IMG/VR virus record: IMGVR_UViG_3300030329_003925
Location: 1 to 64,000 of that record
Length of the DNA stretch: 64,000 nt
Direction: 5' to 3' (one strand)
Source: a virus
Below, piece by piece: positions 47,602 to 55,419 of this stretch (positions are counted from its first letter, which is position 1; each line of letters opens with the position of its first letter). The translations under genes and the position numbers were made by a program. A model generated the notes under the pieces. The model was not told the origin of the DNA. It saw nothing but the letters and a program-made list of their open reading frames with translations, and made no database searches.

Positions 47602-47656
47602 AATGTATCATGGGTATTGCCACCTGTCAAGCCCGTGGGTGTCAACGAATTGTCAA
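47602..47656 (-). promoter_or_regulatory. Triple-box promoter for RNA B
   Basis: TTGACA-N5-TTGACA-N9-TTGACA, 17 bases, TACATT. The most upstream of the array-type promoters; it marks the border with the cargo genes. Confidence 0.88.
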
Positions 47657-47659
47657 GAA

Positions 47660-48607
47660 CTATTGGTGTGCCATTGACATCTGCGAATCATAAGAGTCAA
47701 TGCGGAGTTTCGACAAACGCTCAAGATAATCATTTCGTCGGAGAACCTTGAAAGCTAAGTTTTCGAAGGAGTATTCGCCTTCGCGCTCTAAGCCACTGGA
47801 TCGGAATCTTTTTATCTTCTCCCTCACCTTCTCGCCATACTCCATCGCGCCATCGTAATCGCCCTCGTCAAACAACTTCTGCACGTCGTCGATCATATCC
47901 ATCGTCGAAGCTGCTTTCTGCTTGACTGCTTCTCGGTCAATCTCTTTGTCTTCGCGTCGAGGTTTGACCACCCAGTCGTCGTTAAGCAAGGAATAAACAC
48001 CACTTGAAAAGTGAGCATCGTTTACGTCTTGGACGTAAAGTTCCACGTCGTAACCCTTCACCTTGATGTCGTGCTGCCTGTTCCAGTTAGACTTGGTTTG
48101 CATGAACAAGTCTCGGACCAATTCTTCATTCTCGTCAACGTCCTGATAATCCAAGATGATGTGAACGTCAAGGTCGGAGAACTTCGACCAATTATAATTT
48201 GCCAGCGAGCCTGTCAGCGTGATGTCTTTTATCTCGGCTTTAACTCCCAGCTTCTCGTAGAAGTCTTGGGCAATTTGTAAAAGTCGATCACGGATTGCTG
48301 GGTCTATTTTGTCGTCGGAGTTCCAGACTTTTCGGTCGAGGGTTTCGTGAACCACAAAGCTGGACAGATCGACGCTATCGGGGTCTGCCCCTTCTTCGAA
48401 TCGTAACCTGTCTGTGCCAAACCTCTTGACCTTGCCCGTGAAGGGTGGTCCCGACTTCTTATTTTTAATACCACCTTGGGTCGTGTAGATGTCGTTTTTT
48501 CGGCGTAGCTTCTTGTATCTCTTTTGAGCCGCACTCTTGAAAGGGGTTGGTTCTGCCGCCTCGTGCAAAGTTACAAAGTCATTCCAAAATGTTTCGAAGT
48601 CCTTCAT
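47660..48607 (-). CDS. CTS-like nucleotidyltransferase (315 aa)
   Basis: Leader M-K-D-F-E-T-F-W-N-D-F-V-T-L-H-E-A (L-H-E then A, matching the T4 cleavage rule). Near residues 135-155 is L-T-G-S-L-A-N...S-D-L-D-V-H-I-I-L and later Y-D-V-E-L-Y-V, the GS-x(n)-DxD and third Asp/Glu of pol-beta-type nucleotidyltransferases. C-terminal helices carry charged repeats. Substrate unknown; probably packaged if the leader works as inferred. The F-V-T of the leader is encoded by the GTTACAAA octamer. Confidence 0.65.
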   Translation of the reverse strand: MKDFETFWNDFVTLHEAAEPTPFKSAAQKRYKKLRRKNDIYTTQGGIKNKKSGPPFTGKVKRFGTDRLRFEEGADPDSVDLSSFVVHETLDRKVWNSDDKIDPAIRDRLLQIAQDFYEKLGVKAEIKDITLTGSLANYNWSKFSDLDVHIILDYQDVDENEELVRDLFMQTKSNWNRQHDIKVKGYDVELYVQDVNDAHFSSGVYSLLNDDWVVKPRREDKEIDREAVKQKAASTMDMIDDVQKLFDEGDYDGAMEYGEKVREKIKRFRSSGLEREGEYSFENLAFKVLRRNDYLERLSKLRIDSYDSQMSMAHQ

Positions 48608-48616
48608 GGCTGCACC

Positions 48617-48940
48617 TCACTCAGTTGGTGGTCCCAAAGCATTATGGGCAGCTAAGGTTTTCACAAAAGCCTCCATGACGCCCCTTCGAAGATAGAAATG
48701 GAGAGTAGCCAAAGTCTCGTCCTCCGCAATTTCTTTTCGCATCTCCTGAAGTCGTCTCCTAATCTGGTCAATCCTCAAGCCACCGTAGCCTTGAACTAAT
48801 ACCTCGGCTTTCTCTGGGCTTCTTTCGTCGCCTTTTGGTTCGTAATACATGGGGTTTCCACCCTCATCATATTCGACTTCTACGAGACTTGTAAGTTCTT
48901 CTTGGATGAGTTTCCTTATTTTGGACTTGGCGATTTTCAC
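48617..48940 (-). CDS. K-type CTS protein (107 aa)
   Basis: Leader M-K-I-A-K-S-K-I-R-K-L-I-Q-E-E-L with I-Q-E. The body has E-Y-D-E-G-G-N-P-M-Y and helical segments. No domain recognised. Overlaps the next gene upstream by 4 bases. Confidence 0.58.
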   Translation of the reverse strand: MKIAKSKIRKLIQEELTSLVEVEYDEGGNPMYYEPKGDERSPEKAEVLVQGYGGLRIDQIRRRLQEMRKEIAEDETLATLHFYLRRGVMEAFVKTLAAHNALGPPTE

Positions 48941-49719
48941 TTATAGTCTCCCTGCTTGGCGTTTATAGCAAAGTTGAGTTGGCGAACCGTCTTCACCTCA
49001 TCTGCGGTTCTCTTTTTCTTTTTCATGAGTGCAGCTTTTTTCTTTTTGAGTTGGGCAATCGTGTAATCGGTCCACTCTCCTGTGGACTCGATGTCTTGGA
49101 GAAACTTGTCATCATTCTCCTTGTTGCTTTCATCATACTGGTAACGGGGGCGACGATAGCCTTTATATTTGCTTCGATAGCCACTATCACGGCGCGGGTA
49201 GTCTCCGCTCCGACGTTGATATGACCTTATGCACTCCTCATATTCTTCCCGTGTAAGACCACCTGCTTTGTAATCCTTGTAGCAGTCGGCTTCTTCTTCG
49301 TTTATTGGCTTGCCACCTTCGTTGACTGGGGTGTCACCAACCATGTCTTGCCCGCCATCCATATCCTGATAGCCAGTTGCCTCATTGTAAATAAAGTTCA
49401 CCAGCCAGTTCTTTTCTTTACGCGCCAAAGCATCTTTGGCTAACGCAGTAGCACCGGCTTCGTAGCCCAGACGCGCCAAGAGCGCAGCCAGCATGGGCAC
49501 CGCGAAGGAGGTTCCCATCTTCACCATAGCTCGCCACAACAAGTCAAGGTTCTCTGGTGTGAGATTCTGCATGAGCGTGTCGATGTCTTCATTGAGTTGC
49601 TGTTCTTCCAGTTGAGCACGGATGCCTTCGCCAAACATTTCCTCTGCTTCTTCGTTGGTCAGGACGACTTCAAGCTCCTCTTTTATAATCTGCTTGAGTT
49701 GCTTCTTTGTGATTTTCAT
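48937..49719 (-). CDS. K-type CTS protein (260 aa)
   Basis: Leader M-K-I-T-K-K-Q-L-K-Q-I-I-K-E-E-L. Residues about 70-110 form a hydrophobic helix pair (F-A-V-P-M-L-A-A-L-L-A), and residues 170-200 an Arg/Tyr/Gly-rich stretch. C-terminal basic helices. A membrane-active injected protein is conceivable; no family recognised. Confidence 0.58.
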   Translation of the reverse strand: MKITKKQLKQIIKEELEVVLTNEEAEEMFGEGIRAQLEEQQLNEDIDTLMQNLTPENLDLLWRAMVKMGTSFAVPMLAALLARLGYEAGATALAKDALARKEKNWLVNFIYNEATGYQDMDGGQDMVGDTPVNEGGKPINEEEADCYKDYKAGGLTREEYEECIRSYQRRSGDYPRRDSGYRSKYKGYRRPRYQYDESNKENDDKFLQDIESTGEWTDYTIAQLKKKKAALMKKKKRTADEVKTVRQLNFAINAKQGDYK

Positions 49720-49949
49720 TTTTCTTCGCCTTCAGATATGATTAGCTCATCAGACAGGCGAGCAATCTCATCTTGGTGACCCTTTGGCGCATAGTCAATG
49801 CACATGGCAACCAGCCCGCCCAATTCTGGTCCCAGCTTGTCGTGGAGCCATTGGGAGATCGCTGCATGGAAGTGAGGTCCATCCTTTTCAGCGAGAGCCT
49901 CGATCTCTTCCTTGATAAGTTGCTTAATTCTTGCTTTTGTAATCTTCAT
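49716..49949 (-). CDS. K-type CTS protein (77 aa)
   Basis: Leader M-K-I-T-K-A-R-I-K-Q-L-I-K-E-E-I, with I-K-E, then A-L-A-E. The body has a short hydrophobic helix. First gene of a four-gene cargo operon down to 47660, after an ACTATTTA motif. Confidence 0.6.
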   Translation of the reverse strand: MKITKARIKQLIKEEIEALAEKDGPHFHAAISQWLHDKLGPELGGLVAMCIDYAPKGHQDEIARLSDELIISEGEEK

Positions 49950-49968
49950 GGGGGGTGTCTCCTCACAA

Positions 49969-49976
49969 TAAATAGT
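49969..49976 (-). promoter_or_regulatory. ACTATTTA late-type motif
   Basis: AAACTATTTATTG 20-27 bases before the 49716-49949 start. Confidence 0.55.
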
Positions 49977-50273
49977 TTAGTATTCTTCTTTCTCACCATC
50001 ATCCCATGTCAAAATTGTTTTGTTTTCTGGATGCGGTTTGATATGGACCTTGAGGAAGTCTGCCATTGAATCAAAGACGGCAATAGACCCTCTTGGTGGC
50101 GGGTAAAGCCAGTGAACAACCGCTTGTCCGGTTGCCAGCTTGATACCCTCAATCACAATTCCTTCGCCCGACACGCCAGTTTCGTCATGCCCGCGAAAAA
50201 TTGTAAATGTACGAATCCCCTGCGGAGCCAACTTGGGGGGGTGTTTAGGCTTCAAATCATTCTTTTTCGCCAT
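49977..50273 (-). CDS. Conserved small phage protein (98 aa)
   Basis: F-R-G-H-D-E-T-G-V-S-G-E-G-I-V-I-E-G then A-V-V-H-W-L and V-F-D-S-M-A-D-F-L-K-V-H. The F-R-G-x-D-x-T-G-x-S-G-x-G core is a phage family of unknown function. It overlaps the HAD gene by 17 bases. Confidence 0.68.
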   Translation of the reverse strand: MAKKNDLKPKHPPKLAPQGIRTFTIFRGHDETGVSGEGIVIEGIKLATGQAVVHWLYPPPRGSIAVFDSMADFLKVHIKPHPENKTILTWDDGEKEEY

Positions 50274-50997
50274 GTTGTTTCTCCAATTCTTTCCTAATAA
50301 GTAGTTCCGTCATTTGCCAATTTTCGACTTGGCAGGCGGTATCTCCTGCTTTTAAGGCTCTCGCGGCTGGGAAGTCATTACCATTCGGTCCCATCTTGTC
50401 GCCCATGAATACAATTGGCAAACCATGAATCTCGCGCACCATGTTAACTGCTTGAGACTTATCTTTGCCCTTGGGATAAATGTCAATACTTATTTCTCCT
50501 CCGATGGAAACATCCACGTTTCTAAACTCTTTGGGCTGCGCCAGAATTGTGATGGCAATACTCATACGCTCACGCTTGCGCTCATCCCACTCATGGTATC
50601 TGGCTCGTTCTTCCAGCGTAGCGTTTCGCCCCACAACGGAGAAGTTTAACATTCCCGGTCGGTGCTCAAAATGCTTCCCCGTCTTGAGAGGGAAGTCCGA
50701 CTCCTCCACGCAGCGTTCGAGAAAAGTTACTAATTGCGGGTGAGGCTGAAATTCATGGCTATAAACCCTCTTGCCCCTTTCCCAGAATTCATTTCCAGAG
50801 CAGGCGAAAACTCCTTGGCACATCGTCAGGACACGCTTGTCTACCTGTTCTCTCGCCTTCTCGATGTCGCTCCCTGTTGCCAAATACACGATGTTTTCCT
50901 TGGCGAATGGGAGAAAAAACTCCGCGAAGTTCTCATCCATCTTTTGACGTGGCGGCGTGAGTGTACCGTCGATGTCAAACAAATATACTTTACTCAT
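50257..50997 (-). CDS. HAD-superfamily phosphatase, phosphomannomutase-like (246 aa)
   Basis: HAD motif I F-D-I-D-G-T-L-T (residues 7-14), motif II region L-A-T-G-S-D, and cap segment R-P-G-M-L-N-F-S, G-R and G-G-E-I-S-I-D-I-Y-P-K-G-K-D-K-S, followed by V-F-M-G-D (motif IV). This order is that of eukaryotic-type phosphomannomutase, HAD subclass IIB. It would interconvert mannose-1- and mannose-6-phosphate or act as a sugar phosphatase. No leader is present. Confidence 0.8.
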   Translation of the reverse strand: MSKVYLFDIDGTLTPPRQKMDENFAEFFLPFAKENIVYLATGSDIEKAREQVDKRVLTMCQGVFACSGNEFWERGKRVYSHEFQPHPQLVTFLERCVEESDFPLKTGKHFEHRPGMLNFSVVGRNATLEERARYHEWDERKRERMSIAITILAQPKEFRNVDVSIGGEISIDIYPKGKDKSQAVNMVREIHGLPIVFMGDKMGPNGNDFPAARALKAGDTACQVENWQMTELLIRKELEKQHGEKE

Positions 50998-51186
50998 CTA
51001 AGCCTCTGCGGTTGGTGTTAATCCCTCTAAGATGACCTCCGACAAATTCTCCATCATGGCTTTGTCTGCATCTTTTATCTCCTCAAGCATGAACCAGAGT
51101 GCTTCGTTTTCATCCTTGAGTCTTTCTATTTCTTCTTCTGCTTCTTTCAATTGCTGGAGCAGTACGTCGTGCTGTGGGCAGGTCAT
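50998..51186 (-). CDS. Small coiled-coil protein (62 aa)
   Basis: M-T-C-P-Q-H-D-V-L-L then a heptad-rich Glu/Leu helix. ATG at 51186 after AAGGAGTGG, chosen over a longer in-frame start that overlaps the upstream gene. Function unknown. Confidence 0.55.
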   Translation of the reverse strand: MTCPQHDVLLQQLKEAEEEIERLKDENEALWFMLEEIKDADKAMMENLSEVILEGLTPTAEA

Positions 51187-51187
51187 T

Positions 51188-51637
51188 TTACCACTCCTTG
51201 CAGGACCAGTAGCCTGCTGTGAGTTTATCTTTTTTGTCATCGCAGTTATGACGCGCACGGAAATTGGACTTTCTGTCTGGATCATCGCTCTTGTCTTCCA
51301 AGTTGGCATCGCCAAACCGAACAATACTCTCTTTGCCGTCCTGACAGCCTTTAACAACCTTTTGCTTCTTTCCGTATCCCGGCTCTCCTTTGCGAATGTA
51401 GCGGGGACTATTGCATTTCATCCGGTCCTTGTCGGTCCCCTCTGCTTCTTCAAGGGACTCTTCCTTGGTAGCTTTTTTCCATGACTTTTCGTCTGGATAG
51501 TCCTTGTCCCCCGGCTTTGCAGGGGCTTCGCCACGCGCTCTTTTGGCACGGATATTCTGAAACAGATTAGAACCTTCAGCGAGTGCCTCGATTTCTTCCC
51601 TTATGAGGGATTCAAGAAATTCACGTTTCATGGTCAA
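51188..51637 (-). CDS. CTS-like protein with DUF5872-type end (149 aa)
   Basis: Leader M-T-M-K-R-E-F-L-E-S-L-I-R-E-E-I with I-R-E, then A-L-A-E-G as in the 49716 protein. The Lys-rich middle is followed by a C-terminal domain with C-N-S-P, F-R-A-R-H-N-C and Y-W-S-C-K-E-W, a cysteine-containing domain that I have seen in phage and giant-virus proteins. Basic and possibly DNA-binding. Confidence 0.58.
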   Translation of the reverse strand: MTMKREFLESLIREEIEALAEGSNLFQNIRAKRARGEAPAKPGDKDYPDEKSWKKATKEESLEEAEGTDKDRMKCNSPRYIRKGEPGYGKKQKVVKGCQDGKESIVRFGDANLEDKSDDPDRKSNFRARHNCDDKKDKLTAGYWSCKEW

Positions 51638-52194
51638 GCACTCTTCTTAGCCTGAGCAGTGGCAATCGCCATCTTCTTGTCCATTGGCATATCAGGATTG
51701 TCTTTCTCCATAGCCTTGGCAATCTCTTCTCGTTTGTCTTCTTCTGCGTCGGTCAGCTTTCTTTCCGCAAGTTCGTCTTGATCAACAAGGTGGTCGTACT
51801 CACCGCGTTCCCACTTCTGGTCTTCGATCCATTCCTCGTCAACAAAGCCTTGACTGACTTTCGACATGGCAGCTTCAGCAGCAACACCAAGCTCACGAAC
51901 CATCGCCATAGCCTCTTTGCCAGAGATACCTCCGGTGATAGCCATGTTCCCAAGAGCCGCAAGGAAGCCATCAAGGTTGTCAACCTCGCCCGTGGGAAGC
52001 CTGATGTTTCCACCAGTCAATATGGAATCGAACAACTCCTCCGTCACGTCTGTGGTCCACTGGTCCATCATGCGTTCTTGGTCGGTCATCTCGCTTCCGT
52101 AATTAGGAGAGAGGTCTGTTAGCTCATAAGCCTCAAGCACCTTTGCTGCCTCTTCTTTGATGATTTGTCTAATTTCTTTGGTTGTGATTTTCAT
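51634..52194 (-). CDS. K-type CTS protein (186 aa)
   Basis: Leader M-K-I-T-T-K-E-I-R-Q-I-I-K-E-E-A (I-K-E). The middle is helical, and the end (about 155-186) carries the D-N-P-D-M-P-M-D-K-K-M-A-I-A-T-A-Q segment common in phage internal proteins. It heads a five-gene operon after an ACTATTTA motif. Confidence 0.6.
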   Translation of the reverse strand: MKITTKEIRQIIKEEAAKVLEAYELTDLSPNYGSEMTDQERMMDQWTTDVTEELFDSILTGGNIRLPTGEVDNLDGFLAALGNMAITGGISGKEAMAMVRELGVAAEAAMSKVSQGFVDEEWIEDQKWERGEYDHLVDQDELAERKLTDAEEDKREEIAKAMEKDNPDMPMDKKMAIATAQAKKSA

Positions 52195-52217
52195 TCCGAA
52201 TCCTCCGGGGATATTTA

Positions 52218-52225
52218 TAAATAGT
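52218..52225 (-). promoter_or_regulatory. ACTATTTA late-type motif
   Basis: TACTATTTATAAATA 24-31 bases before the 51634-52194 start; overlaps no gene end. Confidence 0.55.
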
Positions 52226-52227
52226 AT

Positions 52228-52881
52228 TCATTCCGCCCCAAAACCCAATTCTTTTAACTCTGCGATAGCCGAGGCTGAATCTCCAAAGGCACACCGAATG
52301 GCGATACCTCCATGCTCTGCCCAAGGAATCAAGTTCTTGTCCCAATCGTCGATCAAGATGTTGGGTCTTCCATCTGTGGTTGCCCACTTCCACTTATCGT
52401 GGCTCATGTAAATCTTGGTTGGCTGCGGGTTTAGGTGACTGCTTATCCATGCTCGTTTGCCCTCCTGTGACCCTTCGTCCATCGGAGAAGTGAGGATGTA
52501 AGGGCTATAGGGCGAGATAAAACTCCACAATTCCTGACCTCCCGGCATCTCTGGGAGTTCTGACCAGAACCTAACATCGTCACCAAAATTCTTATACATG
52601 TAGTTGCGAACTGCTTTACTGTTACTTCCACCGCCCTTTCTCAAGTCCGTCACATCAATTTGTAACTCTCGATCAGCGGCGACCAGAGCTTTACGCACCC
52701 TTCCTATGTTTGTAATTCCCCCCGTAGGCTTGCGGTCGGGCTTAGAGTCGTCGAGGAGTTCAATGTTAATCTGATCGACGACCCCCTTTTCAAAGTCCAC
52801 AAGGACGCCATCCATGTCGCAATAGATTTGCGGCAACCGATTTTGCTCCTCGTTGAGAAAATTTAACCAACCCTTATACAT
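52228..52881 (-). CDS. HAD-like 5'(3')-nucleotidase-type protein with short CTS (217 aa)
   Basis: Leader M-Y-K-G-W-L-N-F-L-N-E-E-Q with L-N-E. HAD motif I Y-C-D-M-D-G-V-L-V-D-F-E at residues 19-30, then I-L-T-S and D-D-W-D-K-N (motif IV). This is the 5'-nucleotidase, deoxy, type C layout common in phages. It would dephosphorylate nucleotides. The start at 52881 overlaps the stop of the upstream gene (TAATG). Confidence 0.7.
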   Translation of the reverse strand: MYKGWLNFLNEEQNRLPQIYCDMDGVLVDFEKGVVDQINIELLDDSKPDRKPTGGITNIGRVRKALVAADRELQIDVTDLRKGGGSNSKAVRNYMYKNFGDDVRFWSELPEMPGGQELWSFISPYSPYILTSPMDEGSQEGKRAWISSHLNPQPTKIYMSHDKWKWATTDGRPNILIDDWDKNLIPWAEHGGIAIRCAFGDSASAIAELKELGFGAE

Positions 52882-53666
52882 TATAACTGCCTCAAGCTCC
52901 GTGGGATATATCTCATCACGATGCAACCGGGGATTTCTCGACTGTTAATGGTCGGAATAAGAATCTGCTTGACGTAGGTTTGCCCCGTCATGGCTTCTTT
53001 AGCTGGGTGAAATTTCACCCGAATAGTCGAGACGATCCCCCCTCCGCTCTTTTGGGATTGGAGGGAGGATACTATTGTCACGCCGGGAATTGAGCGAATG
53101 TCAGCCAAGGTATCGTCAATTCCAGCTTGCCTCTGAATCTTGATGACAAGCTCGGCTTCAAACACTCTTAGCTTCTCTTCTTCAGCCTCGTTAAGAAGGT
53201 CGTACAATTCCTCATCATCGTAGTAATCGTCTTCGCTTTCCAGCTTGTCCGTTACCGATGCTTCAGATTCTATCTCGACGATAGCGTGGGGGGGTACATC
53301 ACCAACGAGATAATATGCGTCGAAGTCGGGTAGCTCCATATCGTCGTGAACTTCTGGTGTAGGCTTCATCTTAGCGATATTAACCTTTACAAATACAAAG
53401 GGAGGCTGTGCGCCTCCAAATATACCAGAGTCAGGACGAGAAAACGCAGCCATAAAAGCAGAGTCTTGCGAAGAAAAAAGATAAACTCTCTTCTCTTTGG
53501 CATCCTCTTCGCTGTATGAATAATCACGGTCACCGGCTTGAGAGGAACCACGAATACCGTGGGCTTTAATACCCTCTTCGTTTTCCGCACCAGTTACATG
53601 ATAGTACATTCTTGGCTTTTGATATTGAGCCTCTTCCCTAAACTTCTGCCAACCTTCTAAAATCAT
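52881..53666 (-). CDS. CTS-like protein with ART-like N-terminal motif (261 aa)
   Basis: Leader M-I-L-E-G-W-Q-K-F-R-E-E-A (R-E-E in place of L-x-E). Residues about 20-60 read Y-Y-H-V-T-G-A...G-I-R-G and V-Y-L-F-S-S, a pattern seen at the NAD site of DarT/RNA 2'-phosphotransferase-like ADP-ribosyltransferases. The C-terminus has T-I-R-V-K-F-H. T4 Alt, the packaged ADP-ribosyltransferase, would be the parallel, but the catalytic Glu/Arg set is not established. Start chosen for GGAGAAGTCT before the ATG. Confidence 0.5.
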   Translation of the reverse strand: MILEGWQKFREEAQYQKPRMYYHVTGAENEEGIKAHGIRGSSQAGDRDYSYSEEDAKEKRVYLFSSQDSAFMAAFSRPDSGIFGGAQPPFVFVKVNIAKMKPTPEVHDDMELPDFDAYYLVGDVPPHAIVEIESEASVTDKLESEDDYYDDEELYDLLNEAEEEKLRVFEAELVIKIQRQAGIDDTLADIRSIPGVTIVSSLQSQKSGGGIVSTIRVKFHPAKEAMTGQTYVKQILIPTINSREIPGCIVMRYIPRSLRQL

Positions 53667-53686
53667 AGACTTCTCCATTCCCATCA

Positions 53687-53694
53687 TAAATAGT
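53687..53694 (-). promoter_or_regulatory. ACTATTTA late-type motif
   Basis: ACTATTTATGATGG 21-28 bases before the ATG of the 52881-53666 gene; directly downstream of the Hsp20 terminator. Confidence 0.55.
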
Positions 53695-53700
53695 TTCCGA

Positions 53701-53730
53701 AACAAGAAAGGCACCCAAAGGGGTGCCTTC
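53701..53730 (-). terminator. Intrinsic terminator after Hsp20
   Basis: AAGGCACCC and GGGTGCCTT with a 4-base loop on the minus strand, then TCTTGTT. It separates the Hsp20 gene from the following cargo operon. Confidence 0.75.
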
Positions 53731-53757
53731 GATGTGAAAGATAGTCAATAATGCTGC

Positions 53758-54186
53758 CTAACTGATCTCAATTCGACGTGCAGTTGGGACCACCTTTTCA
53801 GCCTTGGGAATCTCTACAATGAGAACGCCATCGCTGTAATCAGCCTTGACCCCATCAAGGTCAATGTTATCTCCAAGTGACCACGACTTTTCAAAAGAGT
53901 TCTGGAATCTGTAATTTGAGTTTTCAGAATTCTCTTGGTCAAAAGAAATGGTTAGACGACCGTCTGCCACATCCACCTTAATATCGTCACGGGATACGCC
54001 GGGAGTCGCCAGCGTAATAACGTGCTTGTCATTTAGGGTTTCAATGTTCGTTCGTGGACCCATCACTGACGGACGACGAGCCATTGGATCAAACATCTCA
54101 AAGATGTCCTTGAAATCTTCAAATAGCGAATCCATGCTTGTATGGCGCATGGGCGAAAGAGTTGGGTTATAGCGAATAAGTGACAT
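53758..54186 (-). CDS. Small heat-shock protein, Hsp20/alpha-crystallin family (142 aa)
   Basis: The N-terminal part has S-L-F-E-D-F-K-D-I-F-E-M-F, and the core D-D-I-K-V-D-V-A-D-G-R-L-T-I-S and later G-V-L-I-V-E-I-P-K form the alpha-crystallin domain; the C-terminal R-R-I-E-I-S is the I-x-I-type anchor. Such proteins occur in cyanophage and other T4-like phages. An ATPase-independent holdase. Promoter at 54227. Confidence 0.9.
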   Translation of the reverse strand: MSLIRYNPTLSPMRHTSMDSLFEDFKDIFEMFDPMARRPSVMGPRTNIETLNDKHVITLATPGVSRDDIKVDVADGRLTISFDQENSENSNYRFQNSFEKSWSLGDNIDLDGVKADYSDGVLIVEIPKAEKVVPTARRIEIS

Positions 54187-54226
54187 TAAAATTTCTCCTT
54201 TTATGGGCTTCTCGCCCTGTCAACAT

Positions 54227-54255
54227 AATATAACCACCCTCAACTAAGGTGTCAA
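54227..54255 (-). promoter_or_regulatory. Sigma70-like promoter for Hsp20
   Basis: TTGACA, 17 bases, TATATT; overlaps the end of the upstream membrane gene. Confidence 0.8.
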
Positions 54256-54609
54256 GGGGGCTTTCCAAAGAATCTGAATTGCAATAATGAGGCAAGACAA
54301 GAAAACACAAACCAAGGTCTTGGGAGTGAACATGCTCTCGTTCAGTAGCCACCAAGTCAGGAGGGGAAAAGAGATGTAGGACATCCCAAACCCCAGAAAA
54401 CGTGGACCCCATAATTCTCCCATAGCACCATAGGCATACTTTGTGCCGTACCAGATACAAATGGTAGTGGGAATCCCAAAAACAATAGCTGCAAAAATAG
54501 GCTTATCAGCCCACCACTTCCAGACTAACTGGGAGTTGGTCCCGAACCACGCACCAATTTGCCCCATCAAAAAGAACAGGCAACCTAAAAATAGCTTCTG
54601 ATAATCCAC
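54244..54609 (-). CDS. Multi-pass membrane protein (121 aa)
   Basis: Four hydrophobic segments with many Trp and Phe; loop W-Y-G-T-K-Y-A-Y-G. The size is like small multidrug-resistance or guanidinium exporters, but the conserved Glu of those is missing. No function assigned. Confidence 0.6.
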   Translation of the reverse strand: MDYQKLFLGCLFFLMGQIGAWFGTNSQLVWKWWADKPIFAAIVFGIPTTICIWYGTKYAYGAMGELWGPRFLGFGMSYISFPLLTWWLLNESMFTPKTLVCVFLSCLIIAIQILWKAPLTP

Positions 54610-55029
54610 CTACTCTTCCCCCACTGCCCACTTGCAGTATTCATAAAGGCACTTCTTCCTGATGTTTGACCACTTCTTGTTGTTCACTTTGATTCCCAAA
54701 TTGTCTGCCAGTTCGTAAGCAGCTTCCCACGCCAACACTTCATTCCTAACCACATCAATGGCACTGGCTTTAGAAAACCTCTTCCTAAAGGGCTGATGAA
54801 TGATGTTAGGGAACAGACCTATGTGGTCGTACTCCTCGTATAAAACGATGTGTCCAGCTTCATGCAACAAGGTATAGAGTCGAGTCTCCAAATGCTGCCG
54901 AGTGTTGATGGTTATAATCTTGTCCTCTTCCGAACATGCGTTTGGTTCGTCGTAGCCAAAAGATATAAATACATCATACTTGTCAGCCAGATACGCTTCC
55001 AAGTGGTCTATGTCGTCTTGAAAGTTCAT
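54610..55029 (-). CDS. ImmA/IrrE-type zincin (139 aa)
   Basis: L-L-H-E-A-G-H-I-V-L-Y (HExxH at about residues 55-59) and downstream N-E-V-L-A-W-E-A-A-Y-E-L-A provide the zinc ligands of the ImmA/IrrE fold. Phage members often cleave host repressors. Overlaps the 55026 gene by 4 bases. Confidence 0.8.
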   Translation of the reverse strand: MNFQDDIDHLEAYLADKYDVFISFGYDEPNACSEEDKIITINTRQHLETRLYTLLHEAGHIVLYEEYDHIGLFPNIIHQPFRKRFSKASAIDVVRNEVLAWEAAYELADNLGIKVNNKKWSNIRKKCLYEYCKWAVGEE

Positions 55030-55418
55030 AACTTACGACCTTTGCCCCAGAAATTCTTATTGTTCCTCTGGTCGATTAAGAGGCATACGGATATTACCTT
55101 CTTATCCTCAAGCACGTTAAACCAATTCGGTGTCAGCTTGCCATAGCGGGGCTTACGGTGCCTTCGCGTCAAAGGCTTGTTCAGAAAATTGACGCACCCC
55201 TGCACAATCTGTTCGTCGTCGTAGCCAGCTTCCCGATGCGACTCATAGTCCACGTCGATATAAGCTACCACAGACCACACCTTCTTTCCATAGCCCTTCA
55301 CAGGCAGTGCGGAACTGCTGTAATGTCCACACTTCTTCTTTTTTCCATCGTTGTTGTCCAGAACGAACCACTCGCTCAACTCCTTGAACGAGCACTCAAA
55401 CTCAAGCTGGTCCCCCAT
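55026..55418 (-). CDS. Hypothetical protein (130 aa)
   Basis: M-G-D-Q-L-E-F-E-C-S-F with K-K-K-K-C-G-H-Y, and L-T-R-R-H-R-K-P-R-Y; basic C-terminal third. Coupled to the zincin gene. No family recognised. Confidence 0.58.
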   Translation of the reverse strand: MGDQLEFECSFKELSEWFVLDNNDGKKKKCGHYSSSALPVKGYGKKVWSVVAYIDVDYESHREAGYDDEQIVQGCVNFLNKPLTRRHRKPRYGKLTPNWFNVLEDKKVISVCLLIDQRNNKNFWGKGRKL

Positions 55419-55419
55419 G

